64,000 nt of DNA from Desmodus rotundus (GCF_022682495.2 NC_071397.1:8399082-8463081), one strand, 5' to 3'; counted from the first letter of the stretch, positions 22,201 through 32,479 are shown. The notes: a model not told the origin generated them from the sequence alone. Program-made: numbers and translations.

Positions 22201-23707
22201 CCATGAACCCTGGTCAGAAATGCCACTCTAAGAGACAGGTGAGCAGAAGCTAAGGGTTGTCTTAGACCAAATTTGGTCCCCTCATTCATTCACGCATTCA
22301 TTCATCAAACTTGGGTGAGAACCTAGTCAGTGCCAGGCACTGTGACTGGCTCTGAAGAAAATACACATGTTCCTCTCTCCACCTCTGTGATATTAATTTA
22401 AGAAGCCTTAATCTCTTAATTCATGTTATAGATAAATTATTTGCTAACTCCCTGGGCAAGGGGGATACTATGGTCTGAAAGTCTCTATCCCCACACAACG
22501 TTGAAGTCCTAATCCCCAATGTGATGGTGTTAGAAGGTGGGGTCTTTGGGAGATGGTTAGGTCGTGAGGGCTTTTCTCTGATGAACAGGATGAATGTTCC
22601 TGTTCCATCATGTGAAGACTCAGTGAGAAGCCAGCAGTCTGCAGCCTGGAAGAGGGCTTTCTCCAGACCCCAACCATACTGGCGCCCTGATCTCAGACTT
22701 CCAGCCTCTAGAACTGTGAGGAATACATTTCTGCTGTTTGCAAGCCACACAGCCTGTAGTATTTTTAGAGCAGCCCAAATGGATTGAGACAGTAGGAATT
22801 ACAGGAGACTGAGATTGCTTGCAAACTTGCCTATCTGTTGTGAATAGAGACAGTCAGAAATCGATGCTGAAGTGCTAACATCAGAAATGATTGTGCACCA
22901 TTTCTTCCACCATTTCAAGAAAGAAATTCCTTACATTAATTTTAAAAAGGCTAACAAATACCATTTATCACTAGCTAGCAACAGGTATCGCTGTTTAAAA
23001 TACTATCTCATTTAACCTTCATAACTTTGTCCTTTAATCTTCATAATGGACAAGATTGACACTGCTGTTCCTCTTTAAGGGTAAGGAAACCAAGGCACAG
23101 GTTATTTAATAAAGCAGAGGTTATTAAGTGACTTGCCCCAATTCCTACAGTACAAAGTGGTAGATTCAGGACTCCAAGCCAGGTAGTCTGACTCTAGAGT
23201 CAGCCTTCACCCTCTGAGCTACATGGCCCACAGTAGCTGTCTGCTGGGGACTAGAGCAGTCCCAGCCATGTGTGAAAGGGTGCCAAGGGACTCTGTTTCC
23301 TGGACACAGAAGCTAGAAGGAGCATTTTAGATAACCCTGAATCCGTCCCCATAGGACACAACAAGTACACAACCTTCCACCCTTCATCTTCTCCAAATTC
23401 TCCTTTGGAAAACCATGAATGAGATACAAAGAAATGCACTGGTCCATGAGAACTGAATTCCACTTGAACCACGTGGATTACCACCCCCGATTCTAAGTTT
23501 GGGTAGAGAAAGCCACCCTGGCATAGCTATTGGTTGGCTCTATCTTGGGTGGTCATTTCTCCTGGAGCTTCAAAAGAAAAGGGAAACCTTTCTCATGGTG
23601 GAATCTCCCAAGGTCCTGAGCAGACCTCACCTGCTCACACACCTCCTCCTTGCCTTACCTAAGAAGAAGGACGTCCAAAGCAGCCCCCAGAGCCTGGTCC
23701 TCCTCAT
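13047..23707 (-). CDS. TREM1: TREM1, four coding exons (23659-23707, 18499-18852, 16937-17135, 13047-13152)
   Basis: Triggering receptor expressed on myeloid cells 1 is a surface receptor of neutrophils and monocytes that amplifies inflammation through the adaptor DAP12 (TYROBP). The four exons join in phases 1, 1 and 2 to give 708 nt, or 235 residues plus stop; the human protein has 234. In order they encode a signal peptide (about 1-16), a V-set Ig domain (17-134) with the cysteine pair Cys41 and Cys112 and the motif DSGLYQC, a Ser/Thr/Pro-rich stalk (135-201) with N-glycosylation sites at Asn141 and Asn192, and a transmembrane segment (about 202-226) with Lys218, the residue type that contacts DAP12, before a very short tail. 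All introns have GT and AG ends. The introns hold two HAL1 elements, an MLT1 LTR, MIR, L2, MER5A and Ves copies. No disabling change is seen. TREM1 is the clear family member because of [12 protein letters not shown] and the KSLVF transmembrane motif. Confidence 0.95.
13661..15580 (+). mobile_element. HAL1 (half-LINE-1) element, full length, in TREM1 intron 3
   Basis: It starts at GACTTCCAGCCAAGATGGAG and holds a 5' untranslated region (to about 14330). ORF1 follows: the start region at 14335, a coiled-coil part (14400-14620), the RRM-like core with [11 protein letters not shown], and a C-terminal domain with [17 protein letters not shown]. The sequence then passes directly into the 3' untranslated region and ends AATCAATAAAATATACTTT. 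There is no ORF2. ORF1 is broken by a frameshift near 14743 (one base short in an A-run) and by a stop after KDLHPR. Flanks carry an imperfect duplication (AGAAATAGAGGTG and AGAAATAGAAATG). It lies antisense to TREM1. Confidence 0.85.
16014..16253 (+). mobile_element. Ves SINE with target duplication
   Basis: The head GCCCTGGCTGATGTGGCTCA, B box GGTTCAATTCCC and an A-rich tail ending in GAAAA repeats are present. It is flanked by AGAAATACTAAAT and AGAAATACTGAAT. Confidence 0.92.
16380..16680 (+). mobile_element. Probable L1 3' fragment
   Basis: The AT-rich text resembles the 3' part of old L1 elements in composition and in phrases such as GAAAATATTTAGAATCAC. Identification is weak. Confidence 0.3.
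16937..17135 (-). CDS. TREM1: TREM1 coding exon 3 (stalk)
   Basis: The 199-nt exon runs from a CTTGCAG acceptor (17142-17136) to a GTACGG donor (16936-16931). It encodes the Ser/Thr/Pro-rich membrane-proximal stalk and contains [10 protein letters not shown] and [10 protein letters not shown], which align with the human stalk. There are N-glycosylation sequons NIT and NST. A GGAT tetranucleotide repeat starts about 20 bases upstream of the acceptor. The reading frame stays open well past both exon ends; that extension is microsatellite and intron, not coding. Confidence 0.93.
17153..17378. repeat. GGAT tetranucleotide microsatellite in TREM1 intron 2
   Basis: About 55 units of GGAT with a few GGGT and other variants. 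On the TREM1 strand this is ATCC repeated, starting about 20 bases before the exon 3 acceptor. It produces long artificial frames (IHPS or DGWM repeats) on both strands. Confidence 0.98.
17770..17930 (-). mobile_element. L2 3' end
   Basis: CTTTGAGCCTACTGTGTGCC, then CTTGGGGATACGGAGC and GGAGACATAGG follow the reverse complement of the L2 3' end. Confidence 0.65.
17955..18165 (+). mobile_element. MER5A (hAT-Charlie) element
   Basis: GAGATGCAGAATCTCGGTCC, CACCCCAGACCTCTTGAATC and GATCCCCAGGTGGT match the MER5A consensus closely. Confidence 0.8.
18499..18852 (-). CDS. TREM1: TREM1 coding exon 2 (V-set Ig domain)
   Basis: The exon is 354 nt and in frame from a TTACAG acceptor (18858-18853) to a GTGAGT donor (18498-18493). 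It encodes the whole V domain. The first cysteine lies in QTLQVNCP and the second in [13 protein letters not shown]; the core tryptophan region is KEWQ, and the last strand reads PIRLVVKK. A poly(A) run on the plus strand (about 18906-18926) lies roughly 55 bases upstream of the acceptor and reads as poly(T) on the coding strand. Confidence 0.95.
19498..21350 (-). mobile_element. HAL1 element, full length with 16-bp target duplication, in TREM1 intron 1
   Basis: The minus strand runs from the 5' end (GAACCAAGATGGCGGCGTAG near 21345) through a GC-rich 5' untranslated region, the ORF1 start region (about 20600-20500), ORF1 and the short 3' untranslated region to AATCAATAAACATATT. ORF1 lacks a block between PKIK and KDLHPR that other copies have, including KETVTYKG and LQARRGW. 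Its C-terminal end ([13 protein letters not shown] to [10 protein letters not shown]) is present and leads straight to the 3' untranslated region without ORF2. The duplication AAGAATGCTCTTTCTT flanks both ends (19482-19497 and 21351-21366). It is in the same orientation as TREM1. Confidence 0.9.
21405..21600 (+). mobile_element. hAT-Charlie non-autonomous element (MER20/MER3 type)
   Basis: GCCTGGAGACATTTTTGTTTG, GTGCTACTGGAATCTAATTG, ACAATGCACAAAACAGCCC and AATAATGCCAAGGCTGAGAA follow a common mammalian hAT consensus. The HAL1 copy inserted just upstream of it. Confidence 0.65.
22285..22385 (-). mobile_element. L2 3' end fragment
   Basis: Repeated CATTCATTCA followed by CAGTGCCAGGCACTGTGAC is the reverse of the L2 terminus. 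Confidence 0.6.
22467..22792 (+). mobile_element. MLT1-type (ERVL-MaLR) solo LTR
   Basis: It follows the MLT1 order from start to end: ATGGTCTGAA, CCCCAATGTGATGGTGTTAG, GTTAGGTCGTGAGGG, CAGCCTCTAGAACTGTGAGG and CCACACAGCCTGTAGTATTT, closing with GAGACA. Confidence 0.8.
22985..23230 (+). mobile_element. MIR SINE, nearly complete
   Basis: TATCTCATTTAACCTTCATA, GGAAACCAAGGCACAGG, AAGTGACTTGCCCCAATTCC and CAGGTAGTCTGACTC match MIR in order. Confidence 0.85.
23659..23707 (-). CDS. TREM1: TREM1 coding exon 1 (signal peptide)
   Basis: The start codon is at 23707-23705. It is followed by [11 protein letters not shown], very close to the human TREM1 leader, and a hydrophobic run. The exon ends after 16 codons plus one base at a GTAAGG donor (23658-23653), which gives the phase 1 junction expected for this family. 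The next codon is completed by AA of exon 2 to Glu. Confidence 0.93.
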
Positions 23708-23770
23708 CCTTCAAGGGCACTGACTCTGACTGCCACTGTGGCTCCTGAAGCAGCTACAAGGCAACACCCT

Positions 23771-23778
23771 GATATAGT
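23771..23778 (-). promoter_or_regulatory. Possible TATA-like element of TREM1
   Basis: The minus-strand sequence ACTATATC lies about 65 bases upstream of the TREM1 start codon. If it works as a TATA element, transcription would begin about 35-40 bases before the ATG, a short leader. This rests on one short match and spacing only. Confidence 0.3.
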
Positions 23779-23779
23779 G

Positions 23780-24750
23780 GCTCCAGAAAGTTACCCAACA
23801 GGATATGATGCAACTACTGGGAAGTTCTGAGTCCGCTGTTGTTTTCACCACTGGTTGCCTCAGCTCCAGACGTCAAAGACAACGCAAGAATCCAGAGACA
23901 AAGCTCAACTCTCAACTAAGCCTATCCAACCACCAGTTTTCTGTTCTCTGGGGACAAAGACAATGACCTTTTCCACCAGCCTCATAAAATTGTAGTGAGA
24001 GTAACATTTTTGTATAACCAAATGTAAGGCATTAATATTATCAGTGAAATAGAGGGCTGCCTTGCTCTCTCTCCCGAGGTGTTCTCCCAAGGTGCTCTCT
24101 CCCATCCAGTTCAGCACAGGTAAGAGTGTCAGGCACGCAGAGGGACAGGTTGGAATAATAATGCTTCACTTTTTAGGTTTGTGTGAGGACTGCGATCTGT
24201 ATGGAAAGTGCTCAGTGAGGTACCTGACCTGGGTTATTTCCACATCCTGTCCCTACTCACGCTCACCCAGTTCCTCTTGGCTTTTTCTGATGCAAGGCCC
24301 ACTCCCTCTTCATCACCAGGATGGCCCACCGCCTGCAGCTGCCCTCAGCATTCTGTGGGCGTGGCCTAGGTGTGGGAAACCCCAGAAGCAACTTGGCCAC
24401 CATTAAACAAGAATAGACTTAGATTTTTTTTTTTAAAGAAGAAAAGGAAAGAGGCTGGTGCTATAGGGCAGGCCAGTGTTGAAAGAAGAAATAAACCCAG
24501 CAGGTTCCATACTAGAAGCAATAAAGTGCAGATTTGATGGTGTGAAAAATCAAATCAATAGCAGACAAGAGTCACATCAGAAATACTTCCAAATATAAAA
24601 TGAATAAAGACATTTTGAAGAGCTCAGAGTATATTGGAGGACAAGTCATAGAAATCTAACCTACAAATAATGTAGAAATAAGAGATGTTCTTGAAGTATA
24701 ACAGGGAACAAAGGGACATAAACGAGGATAAAATGTATATTTAAAAAAAA
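23780..24750. other. TREM1 upstream flank, no gene recognised
   Basis: Apart from a possible promoter next to the TREM1 ATG, nothing could be assigned. Confidence 0.4.
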
Positions 24751-24754
24751 CTTT

Positions 24755-24965
24755 TGCCCAGGATGGTGTGGCTCAGTGGACTGAGCACCAGCCTGTGAAC
24801 CAAAGAGTCACTGGTTCGATTCCCAGTCAGGGCACGTGCCTGGATTGCAGGCCAATTCCCCGGCAGGGGGTGCACAAGAGGCAGCCACATATTGATGTTT
24901 CTCTTCCTCTCTTTTTCCCTTCCTTCCCCTTTCTAAAAATAAATAAATAAAATCTTTTTTAAAAA
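24755..24965 (+). mobile_element. Ves SINE
   Basis: The head TGCCCAGGATGGTGTGGCTC, B box GGTTCGATTCCC, GGGCACGTGCCTGG and AAAATAAATAAATAAAATCT are all present. Confidence 0.92.
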
Positions 24966-24969
24966 ACCT

Positions 24970-25225
24970 CTCAGTACAGTGTGGCAGCCATAGGTAACAA
25001 TGTTGTATTACATGTTTGAAAGTTGCTAAGAGAATAGATCTTAAAATTTCTCATCACAACAAAAAAAATTTCTCATCACAACTATGTGTGGTGATGGATG
25101 TTATCTAGCCTTATCATGGAGATCATTTCAAAATATACAACTGGTGGTTGATCATTCAGAAATATTAAATCATTATGTTGTAAACCTGAAACTAATATTA
25201 TGTTGTATGCCAATTTTACGCCACC
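24970..25225 (+). mobile_element. L1 3' end (L1MA9-like)
   Basis: GTTGCTAAGAGAATAGATCT, ACTATGTGTGGTGATGGATG and GTTGTAAACCTGAAACTAAT match the L1MA9-type tail. Confidence 0.7.
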
Positions 25226-25239
25226 TAACAACTGTCAAA

Positions 25240-25465
25240 GTGTTCTCTGTATCTATGAGTATGTTTCACTTGTTTATTTATTTTGTGCTTTTTAGATTCC
25301 TCATATAAGTGAAATCATAAGGCACTTGTTTTTCTTTGTCTGCCTTACTTCGCTTAACGTAATACCCTCTAGGTTCATCCATGTTATTGCAAATGGTAAG
25401 ATTTTATTCCTTTTTGTGGCTGAGTAAAATTCTATTGTGTAAATGTACCATATTTGCTTTATCTA
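25240..25465 (-). mobile_element. L1 ORF2/3' region fragment
   Basis: CATATAAGTGAAATCATAAG, then CTCTAGGTTCATCCATGTTA follow the reverse complement of the L1 end-of-ORF2 region. Confidence 0.65.
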
Positions 25466-26026
25466 ATCATTAGCATAGCCTTCATTTTTTCATCTAATAT
25501 GCGACCAAATTCAACCAATTCTGTGAGCTTCCTGATTACCAGTGTTTTGAACTGTGCATTTGATAGGTTGGCTATCTCTTTGTCACTTAATTGTATTTTT
25601 TCTGGAACTTTGATCTGTTCTTTCATTTGGGCCATTTTTTTTTTGTCTTGAGGCGCCTGTTACATAAAGGGGCGGAAACTTAGGTGTTCACCAGGGCGGG
25701 GTAACGCTGGTCACTGCGCTGTGACACTGTACGTTGGGGAGGGGCCAAGAGGGAGCAATGGTGCTTGCTGTGTTCTCTGCCCAATTTCAGTCACTCTCTC
25801 CGCTACCCACAAATTGGGCCCTTCTGGTGCTGATTCCAGGGTGAGTGGGTTTGTGTACATTCTAGTCCCCTGTGGGTCTCTCCAAGGAACTCTCCTATGA
25901 GGCTGGGAGTTTCTCCTGCTGCCACCTCAGCAGGTGAAAACACCCACAGGTGTTTTCAATCAGTGGTTTGAGGCTTTATTTCCCCTCGCTGGAACTCTGG
26001 GTTGCTCAGTCTGCCACCCAGTCCCC
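25466..26026 (-). mobile_element. 5' part of a HAL1/L1 (5'UTR and ORF1 start)
   Basis: The reverse strand carries the 5' untranslated region and the ORF1 start region of the HAL1 type (TTTGAACTGTGCATTTGATA at 25546-25565). Both the extreme 5' end and everything past the ORF1 N-terminus are missing. It is wedged between two L1 ORF2 fragments. Confidence 0.75.
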
Positions 26027-26029
26027 CTC

Positions 26030-26625
26030 TGACTATTGTTAGATTGCTCTTAACTTCAATGTCTCTGGTTATATTTTGTTTGTTTTTTTCTTCTGTTGAT
26101 TATGTTCCAGTTAAAGGTGAGATCAAATGGTATTTGTCCCTCACCACCTGGCTTACTTCACTTAGCATAATGCTCTCCAGTTCCATCCATGCTGTTGCAA
26201 AGGGTATAAGCTCCTTCTTTCTCTCTGCTGCATAGAATTCCATTGTGTAAATATACCATAGTTTTTGGATCCACTCATTTGCTGATGGGCACTTAGGTTG
26301 CTTCCAGTACTTGGCTATTGTAAATTGTGAACTATTGTAAATTGTGAACTGCTATGAACATTGGGGTGCACAGGTTCTTTTGGATTGGTGTTTCAGGGTT
26401 CTTAGGGTATAATCCCAGCAGTGGAATTGCTGGGTCAAAGGGCAGTTCCATTTTTAGTTTTCTGAGGAAATTCCATACTGTTTTCCACAGTGGCCTCACC
26501 AGTCTGCATTCCCACCAACAGTGCACTAGGGTTCCCTTTTCTCTGCATCCTCTCTAACATTTGTTTGTGGATTTGTTTATGTTGGCCACTCTGACTGGTG
26601 TGAGCTGGAAAATCTTAAAAAAAGA
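26030..26625 (-). mobile_element. L1 ORF2 C-terminal fragment
   Basis: The minus-strand frame at 26526-26332 reads [20 protein letters not shown] and [12 protein letters not shown], the diagnostic C-terminal ORF2 segment. The frame is broken on both sides. Confidence 0.9.
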
Positions 26626-26759
26626 ATATATGATCTTCAAATGCATTTTTAGGTGCATCCACTTCAACTTTAACTTTCCTGTCATTTTCTATTGAATCTC
26701 GATATAAAAGCATATTAGTGAGATTTCCCTCTTTTGTGAACTTTTACTTGCTTGTTAAA

Positions 26760-26940
26760 ATAATTTTCTTTTTTAAGTTTAAAACTTTTATTTATATTTT
26801 AAATATGTTTTTCAATTACAGTTGACATACAATATTAGTGTCATGTGTTCAACATAGTGATTAGACATTCGTATACCTTATGAAGTGATTACCCCAAACA
26901 TTTTCTTAACCTTAAAACATATATTGTCTTGCCATCCCAT
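26760..26940 (-). mobile_element. L1 3' untranslated fragment
   Basis: TTTTCAATTACAGTTGACAT and CATAGTGATTAGACATTC are typical of an older laurasiatherian L1 tail in reverse. Confidence 0.6.
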
Positions 26941-27675
26941 AATTGGATTATTCTTCTGTTGAACGTGTAGTAGCTTTTGGATTGTTCACAAATGTGTCTC
27001 TCCTCTTTCCTGGCACTCGAAGGGATTGCACCAGCATGTACTCTTGGAAGTAAGGGATGGCCATGAGATTGGCTTTGGCCAATGAGCTCTGAGCAGAAAT
27101 CTGTATCAGTTGCAGTGAGGCATCCCGTGTCTGCACAGAACTCACCGTATTTCCTCTTCCTCTAAAGCGGTTGTGGAAGTTTTTACCAGTCAAGTCTCTA
27201 AGTAACTTGACTGAGCAGAACTTTGAGGACTCATTTGCATCAGAAATGAGGTATTAGGGGCACATTTTTGCTGGACCAAGCCAGTGAGATTGGAGGGAGG
27301 AGAAGGGAAAAGGTTATGGTTCTTATAACACAAGCTAGTCCACCTTGACTATTGCAATACTAATTCAGTCTTATTCAAACATTCGGTAAGATAATGTCCA
27401 AAGTATATATGTTTCCTTTTTCATTTTGAGTTGTAGGAAGAAGTAGTGTGTTCTATATTTTGACAAGTATACATAGGTGTAGAACTCATGGGTGTGGTAT
27501 GAAGACTATACTTATCCTTTCAAATTCCTAGCCCAAATATCTGGGCATTTATGTTACGTGGCATTTGTCCAGAGTATCCTTCTGCTAGTATAACCTCAGC
27601 ATAGTACCAGTAAACTGAAAAGAAGCAACTCTGTTTCAGCCCCAGGAAGAAATTAGGGAAAGTAAAACCTTGAGG
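26941..27675. other. Unassigned stretch
   Basis: No gene seen. The segment at about 27035-27130 (GGATGGCCATGAGATTGGCT) may be part of an old repeat. Confidence 0.35.
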
Positions 27676-27677
27676 GA

Positions 27678-27890
27678 GCCCTGGCTAATGTGGTTGAGTG
27701 GACTGAATGACAGCCTGCAAACCAAAGGATCGCTGGTTTGATTCCCAGTCAGGGCACGTGCCTGCATTGCTAGGCCAGGACCCCCTGTAGCGGGTACGTG
27801 AGAGGCAACCACACATTGATGTTTCTCTCCCTCTCTTTGTCCCTCCCTCCCCCCTCTCTAAAACTAAATAAATAAAATATTTTTTAAAAC
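27678..27890 (+). mobile_element. Ves SINE
   Basis: The GCCCTGGCTAATGTGGTTGA head, GGTTTGATTCCC B box and AACTAAATAAATAAAATATT tail are present. Confidence 0.92.
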
Positions 27891-28251
27891 TTGAGGGAGA
27901 ATTTCATAGGATGAATAAAAGAGAGAATGCAGACAAGAAGTTTTTGAAACTTTCCAAAATCACCTTAGTTCTTTATTCCACTGGTCAAAATTACGTGTGT
28001 GTGTCTATGCATTATATATGTGCATGTATGTATGACACATATTAGACCTTTAATTTAGATTTGGTCCCTAACATATATGAGTATTAATTTATTTGATCAC
28101 AATCCATTTACATTTGAACTCCAGTTTCTCAAAAGTATTTAGAGATATTCATTCTCCTAGTATTATATTAATAATCTCATAAAATATGACTAGATTATGA
28201 TCATCAACCAACTCAATTACATTAAGAATTATTACAGAAGTATTACACTTT

Positions 28252-28425
28252 TTGCCCTGGCTGTTGTGCCTCAGTGGATTGAATACTGGCCTGTGAACTG
28301 AAGGGTCGAGGGTTCGGTTCCTGGTCAGGGCACATGCCTGGGTTGCGGGCCAATGTTTCCCTCCCTTTATTTCTCCTTCCCTTCATTTCTCTCTAAAAAT
28401 AAGCAAATAAAATCTTTAAAAAAAA
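28252..28425 (+). mobile_element. Ves SINE with internal deletion
   Basis: The head and tail are intact, but the segment from GCCAGGTCCCCAGTAG to the TTGATGTTTC block is missing; GCGGGCCAATGTTTCCC joins the halves. Confidence 0.88.
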
Positions 28426-28558
28426 AGAAATATTACACTCTTAAAATTTTACCAAAAGGTCCACATGAAATAATACTGATTTTCAATTTTATATGGATTA
28501 TAAGAACCAGTTCATACAGACACCAGCTATGTATACAATAACCACATAATTTTAATAT

Positions 28559-30496
28559 TTTAAATATATTTTATTGATTATGCTATTACAGTTGTCCCAT
28601 TCCCCCCCTTTATTCCCCTCTGCCCTGTATACCCCCTCCCACCTGCATTCCCCACATCCCTTGGTTCATGTCCATGGGTTGTACATATAAGTTCTTTGGC
28701 TTCTCCATTTCCTACACTATTCTTAACCTCCCCCTGTCTATTTTCTACCTACCATTTATGCTACTTTTTTCCTGTACCTTTTCTCCCCTCTCCCCCTCCC
28801 CTTCCCCACTGATAACCCTCCATGTGATCTCCATTTCTGTGATTCTGTTCCTGTTCTAGTTGTTTGCTTAGTTTGTTTTTGTTTTTGTGTTTTCTTAGGT
28901 TCAGTTGTTGATAGTTGTGTTTGTTGTCATGTTTCCATTCATATTTTTGAACATCTTCTTTTTCTTAGGTAAGTCCCTTTAACATTTTATATAATAAGGG
29001 CTTGGTGATGATGAACTCCTTTAACTTGACTTATCTGGGAAGCACTTTATCTGCCCTTCCATTCTAAATGATAGCTTTGCTGGATAGAGTCATCTTGGAT
29101 GTAGGTCCTTGCCTTTCATGACTTTGAATAACTCTTTCCAGCCCCTTCTTGCCTGCAAGGTTTCTTTGGAGAAATCAGCTGATAGTTTTATGGGAAGTCC
29201 TTTGTAGGTAACTGTCTCCTTTTTGTTTGCTGCTTTTAAGATTCTCTCCTTATCTCTAACCTTGGGTAATATAATTATGATGTGCCTTGGTGTGTTCCTC
29301 CTTGGGTCCAGCTTCTTTGGGACTCTCTGAGCTTCCTGGACTTCCTGGAAGTCTATTTCCTTTGCCAGATTGGGGAAGTTCTCCTGCATTATTTTTCAAA
29401 TAAGTGTTCAATGTCTTGCTCTTCCTCTTCTCCTTGTGGCACCCCTATGATTTGGATGTTGGAACATTTAGTTGTCCCAGAGGTTCTTAAGCCTCTCCTC
29501 CTTTTTTTTTGGATTCTTGTTTCTTCATTCTGTTCCATTTGAATGTTTATTTCTTGTTTGTAGTCCTAATCATTGATTTGAGTCCCTGTTTCCTTTCTGT
29601 CACCATTGTTTCTCTGTATATTTTCCTTTATTTCACTTTGTGTAGCCTTCACTTTTTCCTCTACTTTGTGACCATACTCAACCATTTCTGTGAGCATCCT
29701 GATTACCAGTGTTTTGAACTGTGCATATGATAGGTTGGCTATCTCTTCATCACCTACTTGTACTTTTTTTTCTGGAGTTTTGATCTGTTCTTTCATTTGG
29801 ACCTTTTTTTTTTTGGTCTCAGTGTACTGGTTATGTAATAAGTGGCAGAGCCTTAGGTACTCACCAGGGCGGGGCAACCCACATAACTGGGCAATGGTTC
29901 TGTATGTGGGGGAGGGGTCTGAGAGGGAACAGTGAGGCTCACTCAGCTCTCTGCAGGCTTTCAGTCACTTCCTCCACTACCTACAAGCAAATTGGGCCCT
30001 TCTGGTGCTGATTTCCAGGTGGGTGGGTTTATGTACATTCTAGGACCCTGTGCATCTGTCCAACAAACTCTCCTGTGAGGCTGGGAGTTTCTCCCACCGC
30101 CTCAACCCCACAGGTTTTTTTCAGTCAGTGGCTTTGAGGCTTTATTTACATGCGCTGGAAACCTGAGTTACATGGTTTGTCTTGCTCCCCAGTTGTTCTC
30201 CCTGGTTTATCCTCACACAAATGTGGGACCACCCGCTCCACCAGCCTCCACCTCATCCACCCCAGTGCACCAGCCACAGCCTTGCCACACTTCCTCTCCA
30301 CCCAGCTGCCTGTCTCTTCCTCTCCTACCGGTGTGGATGAATGTTTCTTCTTTAACTCCTTGGTTGTCAGACTTCCATACAGTTCAATTTTTTTGGCAGT
30401 TCTGGTTGTTTTTTGTTTTTAAATTTGTTGTTGTCCTTCTTTTGGTTGTGCAAGGAGGAACAGTGTATCCACCTATGCCTCCATCTTGGCCAGAAG
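28559..30496 (-). mobile_element. HAL1 element, full length
   Basis: On the minus strand: 5' end near 30496 (CTGGCCAAGATGGAGGCATA), 5' untranslated region, ORF1 from about 29800 to 28980, then directly the 3' untranslated region with the ORF1 C-terminal code [16 protein letters not shown] preserved near 29150. No ORF2. A frameshift lies near 29394, as in the copy at 13661, and there are further stops. Similar sequences of about 65 bases lie beyond both ends (near 28476-28545 and 30500-30565). Confidence 0.85.
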
Positions 30497-31070
30497 TACA
30501 ATTTTCATTTTTATATGAATTACAAGAACCAATTTATGTAGACACCATTTGCTTATATTGTACAATGGCAACTTTAAAATTTTTTGTAAAATAATTACAG
30601 CAGAAACCCTTAGCTTTGTAAATAAGAGCTGCATTCATTCCACAGTAACTGCACTCTTATTAAATAGAAGGACCACAAAGTCAGACTTTTTTTTTTTTGT
30701 CCCAAAAGAAAACAAAACAAAATCCTCAGGTCGCAATCTTGTATACATTTAAAGTTACCACTAGAGGGTGCCATTTATCTGTCCTACCTTTGGGTAAGCT
30801 TCTGTACCTTCATATGGCTTAATTAAGTGAGGTATATGGAGTGTGGCATCCTAAGAAGCCATTAGTTTTTAGACTCCTTATCCTCAGCCCTCAATACTCC
30901 AAAAGCAATATCTTTTATCCTAGTAATATCTTTCACACTAAATTAATTTTAGCCCAGGATAATTTTTTAATATTATAGCAGCTGTTATTTTGAAGGTCTA
31001 CCCATGAAAGCACAGGTTGCCTTCTGATCTAGCTGAGTCTTTGTTTACATACAGGGTCTATGATCTAGGG

Positions 31071-31329
31071 CAGTGATTTTCAACCTTTTTTATCTCATGG
31101 CACACATAAACGAATTACTTAAATTCTGTGACACACCAAAAGGTACATTATATTTTTTGCTGCTCTGACAAAAAAAATAGGTATAATTTTTATACTGGAT
31201 AACTACTGTTGTGTTGGCTGGTGTCATTTTATTTATGTAACAATCTAAGGGAGAAGAGGTCAGTGCCCCTGACTAGTCAGGTACCACGTGTTTTAACAAT
31301 TCTTGCAGCACACCAGTTGAAAATTACTG
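31071..31329 (+). mobile_element. Non-autonomous hAT DNA transposon
   Basis: The 259-bp element begins CAGTGATTTTCAACCTTTTT and ends CAGTTGAAAATTACTG, near-perfect terminal inverted repeats of the hAT type. A middle phrase (CTCATGGCACACATAAACGA) fits the hAT elements common in mammals and expanded in bats. I could not see a clean 8-bp duplication. Confidence 0.7.
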
Positions 31330-32470
31330 CTCCCTAGAGGTCCCAGGGACATGAGGTTCCTCTGTAAATGAGTGTATGCCTAGTTCTGATTCAGTTACAG
31401 TTAGTTGGCTAAATATAACAGAAAACTCTTGGCTTAAGCAATAGTACTTTATTATCTCTCACTAAAAAAAGTTCAGAGATACACACTTCAGGGCTAGTAT
31501 GGTAGTTTTGCATCATCAGGAACTTTGGTTCCTACTCTCTACCCCAGCATCCCAGCTCATGGCCTCCAAATTCTGTCATCTTGTGGCCAAGGTGACTGCT
31601 GGAGCTCCGGGCACCACATTGGTGTTCTAGGCAGCCAGAAAGCTTTTTCATATACACTACCTTAGCTCCAGTGGGTCTTCACCTCTGCTCTGGGGTATCA
31701 GGGCTTGTTGCCCCTACCCAGGGGCTCCATGCTTTTGTTCTACAGAGGATAAAGGTCTGTTTCTCATTTCCTTTCTCCAGGTTCTCACTGAGGGAGATTC
31801 CTCCTCTCCTGTCTGTCTCCTGAGCACCTGGAAGAGATTGCAAGTGGGTGTGAGCACTCCTCTTGTGCCTCAGGCTCTCAGGAGCTCTGTATTGTCAGCT
31901 AATCTGAGCTGACCTTTGACACTTTGTTAAAATCTTAGCTGAATGGTTCATGCCCACTTGTTTGGTAGTCTGCATCTCTTCCTGTCTTTCTGTGAACAGG
32001 TGAGCCAGTGCTCACTTGGAGTGGCCTGTCTTCTCTTGGATTTTAGGTTACTTGGTTGTCTTACAAATTCAGGTCTCTTATAAGTTCATGAAAAGTTATG
32101 GTTTTGTACTTTACCTGACTTGTTCTTCTTGTTCAAATGAGAACAATACTCAGTTGAGCTTTCAAATTCCTAAGCAGAAACTGAACGTGAGAAGCAATAT
32201 GTGAAGAATGGCTGAGAATTTTTCAGAGCTATGAAAAGTCATTAAGCCACAAATGCAGGCTATTATAAACCAATCAATATAAACAAAAAGAATTCCTTGT
32301 CTCAGGGTATTGCCAAGAAATTGCAGAACACAGATCAGAGAGGAAGCAGCCATCACTTGTGAAGAACTTGAAATAACAGGTTGCTCAACTGCAACAATGC
32401 AGCAATGCTTAGGGAAAATAACCGTTCAACTAGAATGGTACACCTAACAAAGCTCTCAACAGTGGGAGCT
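31330..32470. other. Probable old repeat, not assigned; no gene
   Basis: The part at 31400-31700 resembles a widespread mammalian LTR-type sequence (TTATTATCTCTCACTAAA and GGTTCCTACTCTC), but I cannot name it. No exon was seen. Confidence 0.35.
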
Positions 32471-32479
32471 GTGTTTGTT

